The position numbers were made by a program, and so were the translations under genes. 64,000 nt of DNA from Dendrophyllia cribrosa (lineage: Eukaryota; Cnidaria; Anthozoa; Scleractinia; Dendrophylliidae), in contig JAJLRJ010000002.1 of the NCBI GenBank assembly GCA_024195265.1, positions 1,567,388-1,631,387 of the forward strand, written 5' to 3'. The notes under the pieces were generated by a model that did no database searches, was not told the origin of the DNA, and saw only the letters and a list, made by a program, of their open reading frames with translations. Positions within the stretch are counted from its first letter, which is position 1, and each line of letters begins with the position of its first letter. Shown here piece by piece: positions 58,893 through 64,000 of the stretch.

Positions 58893-59159
58893 ATGAATAA
58901 TGGATTGCCAAGAGGGCTACTTTTTCAAGACAACGAGGAGGAATTGACACAGATCGTCTGCAGTAATTATCTGTTAACCGGTTTGATTATTCCATACGCC
59001 TTTGTGGATAGCCGCACCTTCAAATTCATAACAGACAGCCTGGAAAATTTAACCTATATTTGCATGTGTGAGACTAGTGTTACACAGGCTTGTGTGGACA
59101 AGATGAGAAGCAAAAGGCCCAGTTTAGAGATTTGTTGGAATGTAAACCATACACCGTAA
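58893..59159 (+). CDS. Possible 88-aa protein fragment, not recognised
   Basis: The frame MNNGLPRGLLFQDNEEELTQ... has natural-looking composition and ends with LEICWNVNHTP just before the LTR element. Part of it (LENLTYICMCETSVTQACVD) is spaced like a cysteine-containing LRR of the F-box/LRR type, which is only a resemblance. It could be the last exon of a gene or a decayed fragment. Confidence 0.3.
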   Translation: MNNGLPRGLLFQDNEEELTQIVCSNYLLTGLIIPYAFVDSRTFKFITDSLENLTYICMCETSVTQACVDKMRSKRPSLEICWNVNHTP

Positions 59160-59232
59160 CAAACAATCTAAGTTTTTATCATCGAGTGAACAGTTGTTAT
59201 GACGCATCTTCACATTTACTTAACATAATTTT

Positions 59233-59386
59233 TGTAATAACACGACACTCAGTGTAGAAAACGAACCGACCTACGTTCAAACTCACATCTCAAGAACGAA
59301 TGCTAATCTAACCGATGCAGCGTAATTTACACTTAAATTGACGCGTGCATATTTGTAACATGCATAATTAAACACATATTATAACA
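59233..59386 (-). repeat. 3' LTR
   Basis: 154 bases. It differs from the other LTR by a 2-base insertion near its 5' end on the coding strand (acacatattataaca versus acacattataaca). Confidence 0.9.
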
Positions 59387-59557
59387 CCCTCCCCGTTACA
59401 TGTGAAAAGAAATGACTAAACCAATTTAAATGACATACAGCTCGACTCGCTAAGGAACACATTGAAAGTTAGAGCTTAGACTCCGTGATAACATACTTAA
59501 AGTCTTTAGCGTGAACTTAAAGCCTAATCAAAACTAATCCTTTGAATGTTCGACAGT

Positions 59558-62500
59558 TTATGGCTTGAGCAAAACAAAGTCACTTAAGTATTTCGGGACC
59601 CGTCGCTGTCGCTCAGATCGTCTAAGCGCTGGCTTGGGTGGAGACCTTGTTATGCTTGGAGAAGACTCCTGTCCGCTTGAAGACGCACTTTCAGCACTTT
59701 CAGCACTTTCTTCACACGGAGTCGGTACATCGACTTCTGCAGGAACCGCAGACGGGACTTCATCCGGGACCTCCGCATCCGGTGACGGCGGTGGCGGTTC
59801 ATTCGTCTTCCGCAGGTGGACACGATTTCGCCGAACAACGCTCTGGGGAGTTTCCACCTCGTACGATCTCTCATCCAGCCGACCTCGAACAATTCCTTTC
59901 TGCCATTCCTGCCTGCCCAACTGAAATGGTTTTAGCTTTACAGTGTCCCCTCTCTGTAAAGGACTCAAATCAGGCGCACCCCTGTTGTAATAATAAGCTT
60001 GTCGCTCTTTGCGTTGCTCCAGCCTGGCTCTGCACAGCTCGTTTCCTGGAATTGCTTCTGGTGCAAGCAAACTGGCGGTCATAGGCAGAAGACCCCTCGT
60101 CCTTCTGCTGAAAAGGCGCTGGGCTGGACTGATTTGGACACCCGTAGACGGGGTGTTGCGATGGTCGAGTAAGGCAAGAAATGCATCTGACCCACTCGCC
60201 TTGCACTTTCTGAGAAGTTTCTTTGCCTCCTTCACCGCACTCTCCGCTTTACCATTGCTCTGGCTATGATGCGGGCTGCTCGTGAGATGCTCGAAATCCC
60301 AATCCTTTGCAAACTTCAGAAAATCACGTGACACAAATTGGGGACCATTGTCGGTCACCAGCTGCTCGGGTATCCCATGTCGCGCAAAATGAGCCTTTAA
60401 CTTTCTGATGACATTCACTGATGAAGGCGACCTCAAATGATCCAGCTCAAAAAAGTCACTGAAGTAATCCGACGTGACCAGGTAAGTCTTTCCTCCGGAC
60501 TCACACAGATCGGCTGCGACTCGTTGCCAAGGTCGGCTTGGCGTCTCAGGGGACATCATTGTTTCTTTGGCTTGACCACGCTCATATTCTCGACATGCCT
60601 CGCAGGTGGATACATGGTTCTTGATCTCCGCTGTCATCCCGGGCCAGAAGACACATTCACGCGCTCTGTTCAGACACCCGTTGACTCCAAGATGAGAACT
60701 GTGTATACGCTTCAGCAGCTCGCTCCGAGAGGCTCGTGGTACCACGACTCGCTCTCCCTTGAAGATGAGGCCATCCTGAATAGTCATCTCATCACGCATA
60801 TCAAAATAAGGAGAGATAACACTTGGCACGTTACTCTTGTGCTCCGGCCAGCCTCCCTGGATCACGGTCTTTAACACTTGAAGAGATTCATCTGCTGCGG
60901 TATCTCGCTGAATCTGCTGGAGCCTTTCCTCTGACACCGGCAAATACTTCACCATGTTAATTGTCTCAAACTCCGACTCGTCCTGATCACCAACAGGGAG
61001 AGATGCTCTCGAAAGAGTATCTGCCAGGAACATTCTGCTTCCCTTCTCATATCTCACCTCCAGATCATATTTCTGCAGACGAATGATCATGCCCTGCAAA
61101 CGCTTGGGCGCACAATGCAATGGCTTCTTGATAATTGATTCCAGTGGCTTGTGGTCACTAAAAACAACTGTCTTTCTGCCAAACGTATAATCGTTGAACC
61201 TCTCCACCGCAAAAACAATAGCCAACATCTCCTTTTCAATTTGGGCGTAGCGGGACTCGGTTTCAGTTAGCGCCCTGCTCGCATAAGCAATAGGATGTCC
61301 GCCTTGCATCAGGGCCACGCCAAGACCAGACTGGCTGCTGTCACACTGCAACTCCAACGGTTTACCCGGCTCGTAGTAAGATAGGACAGGGGCGGACGCG
61401 ATGAGACTCTTAACCTTGCTAAAAGCTTGTTCTTGTGCTTCGGACCAGCACCATTCTACATCCTTGCGCGTAAGGTCTCGAAGCGGCTTCATGGCGTCAG
61501 ACAGGTTCGGCAGGAAACGACTGAGGTAGCCAACCATGCCATTTAGACGCGACACATCTTCCGGCTTCTCGGGACGCGGCATTTCAACAATCGCTCTAAC
61601 CTTCTGCGGATCTGGCTTCAGGCCTTCTGCCGTCAAAAGATGTCCATGGAAAGAAACTTCCTTGCACTTGTACTCCAGCTTTTCGCGATTGAGCTTTATG
61701 CCCTTCTGCTGGCACCTTTCCATAAAACTCTCCAGATTGCAATCATGGTCAGCGTCATCTTTGCCATAAATGAGCACGTCATCAGCAATACAATTCACAC
61801 CTGGAAGGCCCTGTAGCTCTTGGTGTAGATGCTTCTGGAATATCTCACTTGAAACCGACAGACCAAACGGTAAACGTAGCCAACGAAATCTCCCATGAGG
61901 AGTGGCAAAAGTTGTCAACATGCTAGACTGCTGGTCAAGTTCCAGATGTCAAAATGCAGATGCGAGATCGACTTTCGTGAACACACGCGCGCTTGCCAAA
62001 TCTGGCAACAAATCGTCAATAACAGGAATCTGATACCTTTCTCTTTTGAGAGCAGCATTGAGTGGCTTCGGATCAATGCAGACACGTAGCTCACCAGACT
62101 TCTTGACTGCGACCACGAACTGGCTGACCCAATCGGTGGGTTCATCCACAGGTGCGATGACCTTGAGATCCTGCAACCTTTGTAGTTCCGCCTTGAACTT
62201 CTCCCTCACGGAGACAGGCACCTTCCTCGCTGGAAGAATCACTGGTTGGGAAACCGGATCCACTTGCAGATGAACTTTTCCAGGCAGCCTACCCAGGCCC
62301 TTGTCGAACACATCTGCATACTTTGTTGCAAGATCATCTTCCGGATTCTCCACAACGCTTATAAAGTTCTCCTTGTGAACAGTCAACAAACCCATCTTTT
62401 CGGTAGCGTTCAAACCCAGGAGTGGAGTTAGATTCTCTTGAACGACCAAAAACCTCACTTTATATTTCATACCGTTACGGGGGTTCACAACTGGTAGAGC

Positions 62501-63547
62501 ACACGTCCCCACAGGCTTGATCTTGGTACCATTCCACATAACCAGAGACTGAGAACAAGGGGAGAGCTCAACATCTTCTACATGCTTGCGCAGTAAGATG
62601 TTAGCACTAGCTCCGCAATCAACTTGAAACTGTACCGGTTGCTGCCTGACAAGCATTTTCGCGTACACAGCCCTCCCTTTCACAGCTTGAACTCTTACAA
62701 CACTAATTTCCTCTGACTCTTCCTCGCTTTCGATGTTGTAGACGAGAGCTTCTTTACACCTCCTGGCAAAATGGTTCTTTCCTTTACAGCGATTGCACGT
62801 TCTTCCCCACGCAGGACACTTCTTCCTGTCAAACTGATGCTCGTACCCGCAAAACTTACATAAGATTTTCTTCGAGTTTCCATCCACAGATTGTGAGGGT
62901 CTCCTCGCTTTGGACATAACTTGATGGATGCCGCTCCCATCAACTGGCTCGGAAAGCGTCTTCATTTGCACTTCAGCGATCTCTTCGCTGCGACAAATAT
63001 CGATGCACTTGTTCAATGTTAGATCTCTTATTCTGAGCAGCTTCTTTGTGGTTTGTTCGTTCCCAATTCCCAGCACAATGCGATCACGGATAAGGCTGTC
63101 GCGTAAGCAATCATAGAAGTTGCAGGTCTTTGCCAAAGTCTTCAATTCAGCCACGAAAGTATCCACCGATTCCACAGAAAACTTATCCCTCTTGTTGAAA
63201 CAATATCTTTCATAAATCTCGTTGACTTCACCGATACAATGTTTCTCCATTTTACTCATAACAACACGCCAATCATTCGAGTTCTCTCCGTCAGCGTAGC
63301 TAAACGTTTTGATGACTTTCAAAGCATCATCTCCTATCGTATGTTTGAACATCGCTAACTGAAATTCGGCAGTTTCTCGATCTAACCTTGAGATAATGAA
63401 ATAGTTGTTGTATTTCTCCTTCCATAGTTTCCAATTCTCAGCCACTTCTCCGCTGTGTTTTAGATCCAGATATTGAGGCGGTGAAATCTGATGCAACATC
63501 GTCGATTGAGGCGCTGAAGCTTGCGAATTCGCCCCATCATCCGGCAT
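59558..63547 (-). pseudogene. gag-pol polyprotein of the Ty3/Gypsy element, one in-frame stop
   Basis: One frame from the ATG at 63547 to 59558 is interrupted only by a TGA at 61949-61951, where tryptophan (TGG) is expected just after KVDLASAF in reverse transcriptase. In order it encodes: a gag capsid region; two zinc knuckles (CKFCGYEH..C and CNRCKGKNHFARRC); an aspartic protease with DCGA in place of the more usual D(S/T)GA; reverse transcriptase with IADDVLIYG; RNase H (LELQCDSSQSGLG, FSDHKP); and integrase with an HHCC zinc region (HSSHLGVNG...CEAC), DNGPQFVSRDF and a downstream catalytic Glu (GKAESAVKEA). A proline-rich basic tail ends the protein. A single base change separates this copy from a continuous frame, so it may be young. 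Confidence 0.9.
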
Positions 63548-63579
63548 GTTGTCGACGGTTTAATTTGCCGCTGCCACCA

Positions 63580-63731
63580 TGTAATAACACGACACTCAGT
63601 GTAGAAAACGAACCGACCTACGTTCAAACTCACATCTCAAGAACGAATGCTAATCTAACCGATGCAGCGTAATTTACACTTAAATTGACGCGTGCATATT
63701 TGTAACATGCATAATTAAACACATTATAACA
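63580..63731 (-). repeat. 5' LTR
   Basis: 152 bases. A 32-base leader separates it from the gag ATG at 63547. Confidence 0.9.
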
Positions 63732-64000
63732 ATTTTCACTGTGGGCAAACGAGGCGAAAATGCAGTGCTTGTATAATCGTTTTTGCAAATCCATGCTTCC
63801 CACCAAAGGTATACAATTTTGGTAAAACCAGCAAATTTTTTAGCGCTTATTATCTTTAGCTACATGTATGGTTAATAATTAACCCATTTCTTCAGAAGTT
63901 AACTATCGTCAAATCTGCATGCAAACGCTGCATTTCACGCTCAATTTGCGTCACAAGCAAAGGAAAAGCTTTTGATTTTGTTGCTGTTTAAATTATCCAG
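63732..64000. other. Unannotated flank
   Basis: AT-rich sequence with no recognised feature. Confidence 0.5.

Larger units (their letters stand above)
59233..63731 (-). mobile_element. Ty3/Gypsy LTR retrotransposon, nearly intact
   Basis: Two LTRs of about 152-154 bases in the same orientation enclose one gag-pol frame read on the minus strand. The insertion is flanked by a perfect 5-bp duplication, ATTTT (59228-59232 and 63732-63736). The LTRs begin TGTTATAA and end TTACA on the coding strand. A purine tract (ggggaggg, complement of 59387-59394) precedes the 3' LTR, and TGGTGGCAGCGG follows the 5' LTR in primer-binding-site position. Near-identity of the LTRs indicates a recent insertion. 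Confidence 0.92.

Overview
The window looks like animal nuclear DNA, most likely from a cnidarian, probably a coral or sea anemone. Supporting signs are phase-2 single-repeat LRR exons with GT-AG introns, a Polinton/adintovirus-like element, Tc1, hAT, TTAA-flanked and Tigger-like DNA elements, LINE tails, a Ty3/Gypsy element and many fold-back MITEs. The taxon is inferred from the overall character of the sequence, not from a database search.

Region 1 (1 to about 9775): the right-hand part of an endogenous Polinton/Maverick (adintovirus-like) element. From left to right it holds a partial leftward acidic gene, a broken major capsid gene, an FtsK/HerA-type packaging ATPase, seven small genes (several with hydrophobic segments, one split by a frameshift), a retrovirus-type integrase, and a leftward protein-primed family B DNA polymerase. 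Nearly every gene has TATATAC or TGTATAC within 1 to 12 bases of its start codon. Several intergenic gaps consist only of a stop codon, AATAAA, this motif and the next ATG. The motif also shows that the polymerase starts at 9673, not at the far end of its open frame.

Region 2 (about 9775 to 14600): a 76-base-arm palindrome joins the polymerase end to a 5'-truncated Rep-like protein (an HUH-type tyrosine motif plus an SF3 helicase). A Tc1/mariner transposase on the minus strand and a large fold-back element follow.

Region 3 (14663 to 54560): one minus-strand host gene in which 35 separate small exons each encode one leucine-rich repeat, followed by a cysteine-rich LRR C-terminal cap exon. All introns joining these exons are phase 2 and every LRR exon is a multiple of 3, as in the ectodomains of LGR-type receptors. 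Its introns hold minisatellites (one about 3.1 kb), MITEs, LINE tails, tRNA-like repeats, TTAA-flanked elements and a hAT fossil. Neither the 5' end nor any transmembrane or signalling portion can be recognised.

Region 4 (54561 to 64000): a minisatellite, a LINE 3' fragment, a few weak exon candidates, and a minus-strand Ty3/Gypsy LTR retrotransposon (59233 to 63731). The retrotransposon has near-identical LTRs, a perfect 5-bp target duplication and a single in-frame stop in reverse transcriptase.
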